Assembly (NCBI GenBank): GCA_044226865.1
Contig: JBGAGE010000001.1
Location: 496,001-560,000, forward strand
Origin: TMP-86 sp044226865
GTDB taxonomy: Bacteria; Pseudomonadota; Gammaproteobacteria; Steroidobacterales; Steroidobacteraceae
Direction of reading: 5' to 3'
Length of the DNA stretch: 64,000 nt
In this document: positions 54,692 through 62,209 of the stretch, piece after piece
Numbering within the stretch: position 1 is the first letter of the stretch
Layout: the number at the start of each line of letters is the position of its first letter
Notes under the pieces: generated by a model
Seen by the model: only the letters and a program-made list of their open reading frames with translations
Databases searched by the model: none
Told to the model about the DNA's origin: nothing
Made by a program: the position numbers and the translations under genes

Positions 54692-55087
54692 ATGTCGGCT
54701 GACCCGCGGATTCGAACTCCATCGGTGCGTCTACAACCTGAATTGGCCGCCGTCCGAGGTCATGTCGCCGAGGCCGCGGGATTCCTCAAGGCGCTCGCCA
54801 ATGACCAGCGCTTATTGGTGCTGTGCTCGCTGCTGGGAGGCAGGTTGTCGGTTGGCGAGATCAACGAACGCGTTCAGTTGAGTCAATCCGCTCTGTCGCA
54901 GCACTTGAGTGTCCTTCGTGAAGCTGGCTTGGTCACCACCGACCGCGAAGCGCAGACCATCTATTACACACTGACGCCCGGGCCGGCAGTGCAGGTCATG
55001 GAAATACTGTACTCGGCATTCTGCGAACCGGGCCGTCCGAGTCGCGGCTCGGCAAAGTCCAAGTGCCCGCCCAGAAGCCGCGCCTGA
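54692..55087 (+). CDS. ArsR-family regulator, SqrR/BigR-like persulfide sensor
   Basis: A 131-aa winged-helix protein. KALANDQRLLVLCSLLGG and LSQSALSQHLSVLREAGLV form the dimerisation and recognition helices. The only two core cysteines, Cys45 (VLCSL) and Cys111 (AFCEPG), are 66 residues apart, the same spacing as the Cys41/Cys107 pair recalled for Rhodobacter SqrR. That pair forms a tetrasulfide link on exposure to persulfide and releases DNA. No metal-site CxC motif of arsenic sensors is present. It is divergent from DUF2892-sqr, its likely target, and end-to-end convergent with a rhodanese gene. Confidence 0.87.
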   Translation: MSADPRIRTPSVRLQPELAAVRGHVAEAAGFLKALANDQRLLVLCSLLGGRLSVGEINERVQLSQSALSQHLSVLREAGLVTTDREAQTIYYTLTPGPAVQVMEILYSAFCEPGRPSRGSAKSKCPPRSRA

Positions 55088-55438
55088 TCAAGGCAAATTG
55101 CGCCAAGAGCCCGCATTCAGAACCTTCGCGAAGCCCCGCGCCATGAGCTTGCGGCGTGCCATCCCGCTGCGCGTACCCGATGCGCAGCAGACGATGACCC
55201 ACTGATCGGTATTGAAGTTCTTCGCCGCCTGGTCGATCTCGCTTAGAGGGATGTTACGGCTTCCTGTGGCATGAGCCGCGGCGAATTCGGACGGCGACCT
55301 GACGTCGATGATCACAGCTCCTTCCGCGAGCAGCGCGGGAATGCGGCGCTTGGCGGCAAGACCGGTGAAGATCTTCCAGCCGAGGAGTAAGGCGGCGAGC
55401 AAGAGCAGCGCGTATTGAACCCAGGAGCCCGGTGCCAT
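55088..55438 (-). CDS. Membrane-anchored rhodanese-like sulfurtransferase
   Basis: 116 aa. One N-terminal transmembrane helix (YALLLLAALLLGWKIF) is followed by a single rhodanese domain. It has VIIDVRSPSEFAAAHATGSRNIPL and an active-site loop CASGTRS preceded by another Cys (VIVCCASGTRSGMA). Rhodaneses move sulfane sulfur from persulfides to acceptors. The anchor and the neighbouring SQR suggest it handles SQR-derived persulfide at the membrane. It follows the osmC-like gene by 43 bp on the same strand, so it may be the last gene of the cyd-arsR-osmC transcript. Confidence 0.9.
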   Translation of the reverse strand: MAPGSWVQYALLLLAALLLGWKIFTGLAAKRRIPALLAEGAVIIDVRSPSEFAAAHATGSRNIPLSEIDQAAKNFNTDQWVIVCCASGTRSGMARRKLMARGFAKVLNAGSWRNLP

Positions 55439-55481
55439 GATCAGCCATGTGCCGGCGGGAGCGCACGGTCAGCGAACCGCA

Positions 55482-55922
55482 TCAAGTCCCCGCTTCCTTC
55501 ACGCTCGCCTCGAGATGCCGTTCACCCTTGAGAGAGTTGGCGACCAGACATACCTTTTCGGCGCGTTCGAGGAGTTCCTTCGCCTTCGATTGGTCCGACC
55601 CCTGCTTTACGGTGAGCGTCGCTCGAGTGAGATACCGGGTGAATTGCGGGCTGCCCGACACCCGCTCTAGCGTGCCTTCGACACGCGCCTCCAGTGCCTC
55701 CCACTCGAATCGCGCGGCGCGGGAAACACCGCGAAAGGTCAGAATGAAGCAATCTGCAATCGCTGCGATCAGCAATGTTTCCGGCGACCAGACGCCTCCG
55801 GGACCATCGAATTCAGGTGGTGGGGCGGACGAGATGTCAACGACGTCTGCCGATGTGACGGTGACGGAACCAGCCGCCGACCCGCGGGCGGCAGCGTGAT
55901 AGATGTGCGGATAAGCCTGCAT
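55482..55922 (-). CDS. OsmC-family protein
   Basis: 146 aa. The OsmC peroxidase-type cysteines are seen in AAIADCFILTFRGV and EKVCLVANSLKG, with PPEFDGPGGVWSPETLL near the N-terminus. OsmC/Ohr proteins reduce organic hydroperoxides, and several relatives bind or reduce persulfides. Its start overlaps the stop region of the preceding ArsR gene, so the two are tightly coupled. The setting among sulfide genes favours a persulfide role, which is inference. Confidence 0.88.
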   Translation of the reverse strand: MQAYPHIYHAAARGSAAGSVTVTSADVVDISSAPPPEFDGPGGVWSPETLLIAAIADCFILTFRGVSRAARFEWEALEARVEGTLERVSGSPQFTRYLTRATLTVKQGSDQSKAKELLERAEKVCLVANSLKGERHLEASVKEAGT

Positions 55923-56287
55923 CAGGTATTCCCTCGTGTGAATGGCGTTACGGGGTATCGCTTCGCCCTTTTGGTTGAAGTTGCGGACGTCTTACAGAAC
56001 ATGCGGTACAGGAATTGCGCGAGAGCCTTGGCTTCCGGCGCCAGCAGCCGGTAGAGGATCGACCGTCCGATGCGCCGGTGCGCGATGATGCCCTCGGATT
56101 CCAATACGGCGGCCTGCTGGGACAATGCCGGCGCCGGCAACCGGGCGTGCGCCGCCAAGTCGCTGGCGGAACATTCTCCCTCCATCAACGCGCAGACGAT
56201 CCGCAACCGGCCGGGATGGGCGACAGTTTTCAGGAATGCCGCCGCCCGTTCGGCGGAATCGTCCCGAGCGTCGAGCAGGTGCATCAT
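55922..56287 (-). CDS. ArsR-family regulator, second SqrR-like sensor
   Basis: 121 aa from ATG 56287 (MMHLLDARDD), placed just after the cydX stop at 56292; an open frame to 56344 would overlap cydX and is not favoured. The winged helix is shown by FLKTVAHPGRLRIVCALMEG and LPAPALSQQAAVLESEGII. Cys32 (RIVCAL) and Cys98 (MFCKT) are 66 residues apart, as in the neighbouring ArsR at 54692; there is an extra Cys39 (GECSA). It is embedded in the cydP-cydA-cydB-cydX-arsR-osmC run, which it may autoregulate in response to persulfide. Confidence 0.85.
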   Translation of the reverse strand: MMHLLDARDDSAERAAAFLKTVAHPGRLRIVCALMEGECSASDLAAHARLPAPALSQQAAVLESEGIIAHRRIGRSILYRLLAPEAKALAQFLYRMFCKTSATSTKRAKRYPVTPFTRGNT

Positions 56288-56291
56288 AAGA

Positions 56292-56423
56292 TCAGGAGAT
56301 GTTCGTGATGTCGGCGGGCTTGTCCGCCGCGTGTTTGTCGGCATCGAGTTCGAACCACATCGCGTTCAGGATCGCGAACGCACATGCCAGTCCAAGGCCC
56401 AATATCCAGCTGAAATACCACAT
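56292..56423 (-). CDS. cydX: Cytochrome bd small subunit CydX
   Basis: A 43-aa single-helix protein starting MWYFSWILGLGLACAFAILN and continuing AMWFELD, the classic CydX/YbgT sequence. CydX stabilises the hemes of cytochrome bd. A GAGGAACGAG ribosome site lies upstream of the ATG at 56423, nine bases after the cydB stop. The acidic/polar tail (DADKHAADKPADITNIS) is longer than in Escherichia coli. It is easily missed because of its size. Confidence 0.95.
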   Translation of the reverse strand: MWYFSWILGLGLACAFAILNAMWFELDADKHAADKPADITNIS

Positions 56424-56432
56424 GCTCGTTCC

Positions 56433-57572
56433 TCAATAGGTGGTGTCGCGGTTGGCATCGATATAGGCGCTGGTGACGGGTCCGCGCATCACCCGGTATA
56501 CCCAACTCGTGTAGGCAAGGACCAATGGCAGGAAGATGATCACCGCAATCAGCATGATCTGCAGCGTTCTCTGGCTGCTGGACGCGTCCCATACCGTGAG
56601 GCTGCTCGACGGGTGCGAGGAGGAGGGCATCAGGAAGGGGAACAGGCTCACGCCTACTGTCGCGATGACGGCAACCACACCCAGACTGCTGACCGCAAAT
56701 GCCAATAGACGTCGTCCGGAGTTTGCCAGGAGGGCAACCAGCGCTGGCGCAAGCAACCCCAGCACGGGCGCAGCGATGGTGGCCGGCCAGCGGTCGTAGT
56801 TGGCAAACCACGCGCCGCCCAGTGCAATTGCCGCCTTGTGCAAGGGATCGGGGGAGCCATCCGGGAGGCCGCCCTGCATGATGACGAATCCGTAACCGCT
56901 CTTCCAGAGCCAGATTCCCGCCAACGAGAAGGTCAGGATCCACGCCAATGCGGTGACACGGGAAGCCCTGCGCGCGCGTTCGGCGATCACGCCGTCGGTC
57001 TTCAACGCAAGGTACACCGCGCCATGCGTGAGGAGCATCGCAATGCTGACGATGCCGCAAAGCAGGGAAAAGGGGTTCAACAAGTCGAGAAGACCAAATG
57101 AATAGGTGGCTCGCAGCTCAGGATCGAAGCTGAATGGAACGCCTCGAAGGAGATTGCCCATGGCAACACCGAACACGAGCGAGGGGACGGTGCCGCCGAC
57201 GAACAATGCCCGATCCCAATTGGCCCGCCAACCGGGGTTGGGCATTTTGCTGCGGAATTTGAAACCGACCGGCCGGAGAATGAGTGCGGCGAGCACCAGC
57301 ATCATCGCCAGATAGAAGCCGGAAAAACTCGCAGCATAGAGCGCAGGCCACGCTGCAAAGATTGCTCCCCCGCCGAGGATCAGCCACACCTGGTTGCCTT
57401 CCCACACGGGTCCGATGGTGTTGATGACAACGCGCCGCTCCGTGTCGGTGCGGCCGATGAACGGCAACAACATGCCCGCGCCCAGGTCAAAGCCGTCCAT
57501 GATGGCAAAACCCGCCAGCAGTGTGCCGAGCAGCAGCCACCAGATCACCTTCAATGTCGCGAACTCGAGCAT
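56433..57572 (-). CDS. cydB: Cytochrome bd ubiquinol oxidase subunit II
   Basis: 379 aa from ATG 57572 (MLEFATLKVIWWLLLGTLLAGFAIMDGFDLGAG, the family start). About eight to nine membrane helices are present, with GPVWEGNQVWLILGGGAIFAAWP and TGAVYLALKT-like segments typical of CydB. It pairs with CydA in the bd oxidase, which reduces oxygen with ubiquinol and resists sulfide inhibition. It starts seven bases after the cydA stop. Confidence 0.97.
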   Translation of the reverse strand: MLEFATLKVIWWLLLGTLLAGFAIMDGFDLGAGMLLPFIGRTDTERRVVINTIGPVWEGNQVWLILGGGAIFAAWPALYAASFSGFYLAMMLVLAALILRPVGFKFRSKMPNPGWRANWDRALFVGGTVPSLVFGVAMGNLLRGVPFSFDPELRATYSFGLLDLLNPFSLLCGIVSIAMLLTHGAVYLALKTDGVIAERARRASRVTALAWILTFSLAGIWLWKSGYGFVIMQGGLPDGSPDPLHKAAIALGGAWFANYDRWPATIAAPVLGLLAPALVALLANSGRRLLAFAVSSLGVVAVIATVGVSLFPFLMPSSSHPSSSLTVWDASSSQRTLQIMLIAVIIFLPLVLAYTSWVYRVMRGPVTSAYIDANRDTTY

Positions 57573-57579
57573 GGCGTCC

Positions 57580-59163
57580 CTAAGCTTGCAGTGGCGTTGG
57601 AGCCGCGGGTCGATGCAAAACACCGCCAGGGTCCGGGCCTGCGCCGGAGCTTCCGGGGCCGATCTTTACGTACTTCTTCAACAAGTACACATCGATGATC
57701 GCAAGCACGGTGTAGAACAGAACGAAACCCGTCAGACTGGCGGCGACGCTCGATAGGGGAATGGGGGATACCGCGAGGAAAGTGGGCAGGACTCCTTCGA
57801 TGGCCCATGGCTGGCGCCCATGTTCAGCCACGAACCAGCCCAACTCCGCCGCGATCCATGGCAGCGGCAGCGCCCATAGCGCCGCCTGCAAGTACTTGCG
57901 ACTCTGCTCGAGCCTGCGTCGTGCCGCGAGATAGAACCCGAACGAAAATAGCCCGATGAAGGTGAAACCCAGGCCCACCATGACACGGAATGACCAGAAG
58001 ATAGGCGCTACGGTTGGTACGGTATCCCAGGCAGCCTGGTCGATCTGCGAAGGCGTGGCCATGGACGGGTCCTTCACGTACTTGCGCAGCAGCAGCGCAT
58101 AGCCCAGATCCTGCGCATGCTCCTTGAGTGTCTGGCGTGCCACTGCGTCTTCCGGGTTCCTACGCAAGGTGCGAAGCGCCGATTCAGCGGGGATGCCGTT
58201 GATGATGCGCCGCCGGGCGTGTTCCACCAGTTCGAAAATGCCGGGAACTTTCGTGTCGGTTGATCTGGTGGCTATGAGCCCCAACATCCAAGGCACCTGC
58301 ACCTGCGCATGATTCACGCGCTGCTTTGAATCGGGAATGCCGAACACGGTGAATGCGGCCGGCGCCGGCTCCGTGTGCCACATGCTCTCCATCACGGCAA
58401 GCTTCATTTTCTGGTGCTCGGTGAGCGTGTACCCGCTCTCATCGCCGAGCACCACTACGGAAAGACTGGCGGCCAGTCCAAAGCTGATGGCCACCGTCGC
58501 CGATCGCTTGGCGAACTCCGTGTGACGCCCTTTGAGGAGGTACCACGCGCTGATCGCCAGCACGAACACTGCGCCCGTCACATAGCCGGCGCTCACCGTG
58601 TGCACGAACTTGGACTGGGCCACCGGGTTGAAGATCACCTCGCTGATGGAATCGAGTTCCATACGCATGGTGGCGGCGTTGAAATGTGCGCCGGTCGGAT
58701 TCTGCATCCATGCATTGGCGATCAGAATCCAAAGTGCCGACAGGTTGCTGCCGACCGCTACAAGCCAGGTGACGATCAGGTGTTGGCCGCGGCTCAGCCG
58801 ATCCCAGCCGAAGAAGAACAATCCAATGAAGGTGCCTTCGAGAAAGAATGCCATCAAACCTTCGATGGCCAGCGGCACGCCGAAGATGTCTCCCACGTAG
58901 TGCGAGTAATACGCCCAGTTGGTCCCGAACTGGAACTCCATGGTAATTCCCGTCGCCACCCCCATCGCAAAATTGATGCCAAACAGGATGCCCCAGAACC
59001 TGGTCATCTCGCGCCAGATGGGGCGGCCGGTCATGACATACACGCTTTCCATGATCGCCACGATCAGGGACAGGCCGAGCGTCAAGGGTACGAACAGAAA
59101 GTGGTACATCGCGGTGGCCGCAAACTGCAGCCTGGACAGATCGATGAGTGTCAGCGCGGTCAT
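57580..59163 (-). CDS. cydA: Cytochrome bd ubiquinol oxidase subunit I
   Basis: 527 aa, about the length of the Escherichia coli long-Q-loop form. LSRLQFAATAMYHFLFVPLTLG includes the heme-ligand His21. GTNWAYYSHYVGDIFG, AIEGLMAFFLEGTF and the quinol-loop region (about 250-370) follow, with a C-terminal AELGWFVAEHGRQPWAI. It holds hemes b558, b595 and d. Its start overlaps the cydP stop (ATGA). The sulfide-resistant oxidase beside SQR and rhodanese genes suits respiration in the presence of sulfide. Confidence 0.97.
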   Translation of the reverse strand: MTALTLIDLSRLQFAATAMYHFLFVPLTLGLSLIVAIMESVYVMTGRPIWREMTRFWGILFGINFAMGVATGITMEFQFGTNWAYYSHYVGDIFGVPLAIEGLMAFFLEGTFIGLFFFGWDRLSRGQHLIVTWLVAVGSNLSALWILIANAWMQNPTGAHFNAATMRMELDSISEVIFNPVAQSKFVHTVSAGYVTGAVFVLAISAWYLLKGRHTEFAKRSATVAISFGLAASLSVVVLGDESGYTLTEHQKMKLAVMESMWHTEPAPAAFTVFGIPDSKQRVNHAQVQVPWMLGLIATRSTDTKVPGIFELVEHARRRIINGIPAESALRTLRRNPEDAVARQTLKEHAQDLGYALLLRKYVKDPSMATPSQIDQAAWDTVPTVAPIFWSFRVMVGLGFTFIGLFSFGFYLAARRRLEQSRKYLQAALWALPLPWIAAELGWFVAEHGRQPWAIEGVLPTFLAVSPIPLSSVAASLTGFVLFYTVLAIIDVYLLKKYVKIGPGSSGAGPDPGGVLHRPAAPTPLQA

Positions 59164-59342
59164 GGGCGGGATCCCGCGGGAACCGTGTTGAGGATCGCAT
59201 CTGCAGTTGCTTCAGGGCCCGATGGGCGGCGGTGGGCAGGACCGAAGAACAGGAGGTAAAGACCCAGAAGCAGCAGCCCCTTGACGAGCATTGCCTGCAG
59301 AATGTCGGTTCGTAATGCGTTTGACGGTGAGACTTCCGGCAT
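59160..59342 (-). CDS. cydP: CydP-like cytochrome oxidase small membrane subunit
   Basis: 60 aa with one membrane helix (MLVKGLLLLGLYLLFFGPAHR). The LLFFGP(A/P)HR end of the helix is characteristic of the CydP small subunits encoded upstream of cydA in several gammaproteobacteria. The stop overlaps the cydA start. It is the first gene of the cyd transcript, behind a control region rich in ATTGC half-sites. Confidence 0.85.
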   Translation of the reverse strand: MPEVSPSNALRTDILQAMLVKGLLLLGLYLLFFGPAHRRPSGPEATADAILNTVPAGSRP

Positions 59343-59381
59343 GTCCGATCCTTCGGGTTCGATGCGGCATCATCGCACGAA

Positions 59382-59429
59382 TTCGCAATGAATCACATTA
59401 ATAATTGCAAAATTGCGAAACTATGCAAT
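59382..59429. promoter_or_regulatory. Cluster of ATTGC/GCAAT half-sites upstream of cydPABX
   Basis: Four half-sites occur in 48 bp: GCAAT (59385-59389), ATTGC (59404-59408), ATTGC (59412-59416) and GCAAT (59425-59429). The outer 8-mers TTCGCAAT (59382) and ATTGCGAA (59412) are perfect inverted repeats. The region is AT-rich and lies 40-90 bp upstream of cydP. It may bind the ArsR protein of the operon. No FNR/ANR box was found. Confidence 0.55.
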
Positions 59430-59532
59430 AAAATCCTCTAGCGCTAAGCGAAATGCCCTCGGTAGAAGTGCCGAGTGCCGTGCGTGTCAACCTGTACTAA
59501 GTTGGCCCCGGGTCGGCTGGACGGGAGGGGTT

Positions 59533-59679
59533 ATGGAGATCATGAAGTTGCTGTTCACGAGCGATGCGGGCTTGGCAAGCCTCGCGGTCATAGCGTTCAT
59601 GATCGTGATGGGGATATATTTGTATTTCCATTTCAGAAAGCTGACCCGGCAGGATCCCGGCAAGCAGGGCTGGGACTAA
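59533..59679 (+). CDS. DUF3149 small membrane protein
   Basis: 48 aa from ATG 59533, behind a strong GGGAGGGG site. The layout LLFTSDAGLASLAVIAFMIVMGIYLYFHFRKL, a short amphipathic start then one helix and a basic end, matches DUF3149 microproteins found near respiratory genes. Function is unknown. It is divergent from cydP and 69 bp ahead of a methyltransferase gene. Confidence 0.75.
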   Translation: MEIMKLLFTSDAGLASLAVIAFMIVMGIYLYFHFRKLTRQDPGKQGWD

Positions 59680-59748
59680 CACCCTCCCTGGGGGGCGATC
59701 ACACCGGTTTGGCGATAGCCGGATCGTCCAACGTTTGGGAGTTGATGA

Positions 59749-60465
59749 ATGAATATCGCGCCGTCCGCACCCGTGCAGGCCCGTCCGGAGCCTGAGGTCT
59801 TCGAGCGTCTCCTGCCGTTTGACGGCGCACACATCCTCGAACTCGGATGCGGGACCGCGGAGCTTACGAGATTGATCGCCACCGGGGGGGCGAACCGCTC
59901 CATCCTCGCTCTCGAGGTCGACACCGAGCAACTCGCCAAGAACGAGAAGATCACGGATTTGCCCAACGTACGCTTCGCCTTCGGCGGTGCGCAGGACATC
60001 CCTGCGGCCAGCGATTCGATCGACGTGGTGCTCATGTTCAAATCGCTCCACCACGTGCCGGCGGAAAGCATGCCGCAGGCCCTGCGTGAAATCCGGCGGG
60101 TGCTCAAGCCCGGCGGTCTTGCCTACATTTCAGAGCCTCGCTACGCGGGGTCCTTCAATGACATCGTGCGACTGTTCCATGACGAAAAGCGGGTGCGCGA
60201 GTTAGCGTTTGCGGCCGTTCGCGAGGCCGTCGCGGATGGAACGCTGGAACTCGTCGAGCAGGTGTTCTTCGATCATCCGGTGCGGTTTCGAGACTACGAG
60301 GAGTTCCACAGCCGGGTCATCGGCGTGACGCACTCGCATTTTCACCTCACCGAGGAGATCCTCGCCGAGGTTCGCCATCGATTTACCGCGCATGTCACCG
60401 CCGAGGGCGCGATGTTCCTGCAGCCGATGCGGGTGGACCTGCTGCGAAAGCCCCGGGCCGTCTAG
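59749..60465 (+). CDS. Class I SAM-dependent methyltransferase
   Basis: 238 aa. The SAM-binding motif I is HILELGCGTAELTR (about 30-43), with acidic motif II in LALEVD, motif III in IDVVLMFKSLHHVP, and post-motif REIRRVLKPGGLAYISEPR. This Methyltransf_11/UbiE-like core is generic, so the substrate cannot be told. It lies between a DUF3149 gene and the convergent hydantoinase gene, with no clear partner. Confidence 0.9.
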   Translation: MNIAPSAPVQARPEPEVFERLLPFDGAHILELGCGTAELTRLIATGGANRSILALEVDTEQLAKNEKITDLPNVRFAFGGAQDIPAASDSIDVVLMFKSLHHVPAESMPQALREIRRVLKPGGLAYISEPRYAGSFNDIVRLFHDEKRVRELAFAAVREAVADGTLELVEQVFFDHPVRFRDYEEFHSRVIGVTHSHFHLTEEILAEVRHRFTAHVTAEGAMFLQPMRVDLLRKPRAV

Positions 60466-60480
60466 CCGGCGGCCGATGCG

Positions 60481-62208
60481 TCAGGCGATGTCCGCCTGCG
60501 GGTAATGGCGGCGCGCGCCTTCCGCGCTCACCACGCCATCGCGCACATCGCGCCTCACGGCCTGCACGTCGCGCTGCGCCGGATCGCCATAGCCGCCACC
60601 GCCACCGCACCATACATGAATGCGCGTGCCCGCCGGCGCCTTCAGGTCGGTGATCTTGCGCAGTTCCCGCACTTCACCGGAGGGGAATTCGATGCGGAAG
60701 CGGTTGGGCTTGCCCGACAAGCCTCCGCGCTGCGCATAACCCGGCGTGCGCGTGCGCTCGACCACCGAAATCAAGGTGATGTCCTGCAAAACCTTGTATC
60801 GGAATTCCCAGCCATGGCCGCCGCGATGACGCCCGGGGCCGGCGGAGTCCGGAGTGAACTCCCATTTCTCGAACAGCACGGGTGACTTCGCCTCCTGGAT
60901 TTCCGCCCCCGTCAGCGTCGATTGCGCCAGCGCCGACACCATCAGCGTGTGGCCATCGCCCAGATGGTGCCCACCCTGGCCGACCGGCATGGGCGATGCG
61001 ATGGCGAATATCTCGCCATCCGCGTTCAGGCCGTACACCAGCACGCCGCACAGGTCCGCGGCGCTGCCTGCCGGCGACAACGTGGGGGAGGCGGCGCCGA
61101 GGGCCTCGTATATACCCTCCATGGCGGACATGATGGGCCAGCCGTACAGGAAGCAGGGGGCCGGTTCGCGCGGGTGAAACATGGATCCGGGCCTGGTAAT
61201 GATGCTCAGCGGCCGAAAATGGCCTTCGTTGGGGATTTCGTGAGCGTTGCCCGTGCCCCCAGCCAGCATGGCGAGCGCCACCCGCGCGCCGCTCACCGTG
61301 GTGGGCAGCGGGCAATTGATGGGCCCGCGTTGTGCGTCCGGGCACTGGCTGAAATCCACCGTGACGTTGGAGCCCGCGATTTCGACCGCGATGTCGAAGC
61401 GGATCGGATCATCGTCGATGCCGTTGTCGTCCATGTGGCAGGTGGCCGTATAGCGCCCATCGGGAATGGTCTCCAGGAACCGGCGCACGATGGCCTCGCC
61501 ATGCGCGATCATGCGTTCCACGCAGTGGGCGAAGTCCTGGGCGCCGACGCGCTCCACGATGCGCAACAACTCCCGCGCGCCCACGTGGCAGCTGGCGATC
61601 TGCGCGTTCAAGTCGCCGTTGATCAGCGACGGCGCGCGGCTGTTGGCGAGGATCAGGCGGTGCAGGTCCTCGTTCCATTCGCCCTTGCTCACGAGCTTCA
61701 CGCCCGGGATCACCAGGCCCTCCTGGAACACATCCGTGGTATTGGTGCAGTAGATGCTCTGCGCGGCGATGTCGGTCCAATGCGCCTTGTTGCCCGCGTA
61801 GCCCAAAAGCGAGCCATCCGGCTGGAAGATGGGCATGATGACGGCACAGTCCTGCGCGTGCGAGCCGGTACCGTAGGGCTTGTTGTAGACCAGCACATCA
61901 CCGGGATTCAGCTTGGCCTCGCCACCCACGGCGGCAACAGCAGCCTCGATGCAGAAGCTCATCGTGCCCATGAACAGCGGGCTGGTGGGCGCTTGCGCCA
62001 GCAGGCGCAGATGTCGATCGTAGAGCACGGCCGCGAAATCCAAGCCTTCGTACACCGGCACCGAAAACGCCGTGCGCACGGTGGCGCGCGCCATCTGCCG
62101 CGCGGCGGAGTTCAACGCGCGGCGGATGATCTCCGTGGTGATCGGGTTGGCCTCCTCGGTGCCGTCGAAACGTGGGCGCTCGTCACCGCGATATATGTGC
62201 AGGTCCAT
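60481..62208 (-). CDS. hyuB: Hydantoinase B / 5-oxoprolinase beta-type subunit
   Basis: 575 aa of the HyuB family: TTEIIRRALNSAARQMARATVRTAFS near the start, then GDVLVYNKPYGTGSHAQDCAVIMPIF, SGARVALAMLAGG, HHLGDGHTL and RHRGGHGWEF. It pairs with HyuA in ATP-dependent opening of hydantoin, 5-oxoproline or related lactam rings (also the acetone-carboxylase-like group). It lies one base after the hyuA stop on the same strand, indicating one transcript. The specific substrate is not readable from sequence. Confidence 0.92.
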   Translation of the reverse strand: MDLHIYRGDERPRFDGTEEANPITTEIIRRALNSAARQMARATVRTAFSVPVYEGLDFAAVLYDRHLRLLAQAPTSPLFMGTMSFCIEAAVAAVGGEAKLNPGDVLVYNKPYGTGSHAQDCAVIMPIFQPDGSLLGYAGNKAHWTDIAAQSIYCTNTTDVFQEGLVIPGVKLVSKGEWNEDLHRLILANSRAPSLINGDLNAQIASCHVGARELLRIVERVGAQDFAHCVERMIAHGEAIVRRFLETIPDGRYTATCHMDDNGIDDDPIRFDIAVEIAGSNVTVDFSQCPDAQRGPINCPLPTTVSGARVALAMLAGGTGNAHEIPNEGHFRPLSIITRPGSMFHPREPAPCFLYGWPIMSAMEGIYEALGAASPTLSPAGSAADLCGVLVYGLNADGEIFAIASPMPVGQGGHHLGDGHTLMVSALAQSTLTGAEIQEAKSPVLFEKWEFTPDSAGPGRHRGGHGWEFRYKVLQDITLISVVERTRTPGYAQRGGLSGKPNRFRIEFPSGEVRELRKITDLKAPAGTRIHVWCGGGGGYGDPAQRDVQAVRRDVRDGVVSAEGARRHYPQADIA

Positions 62209-62209
62209 C

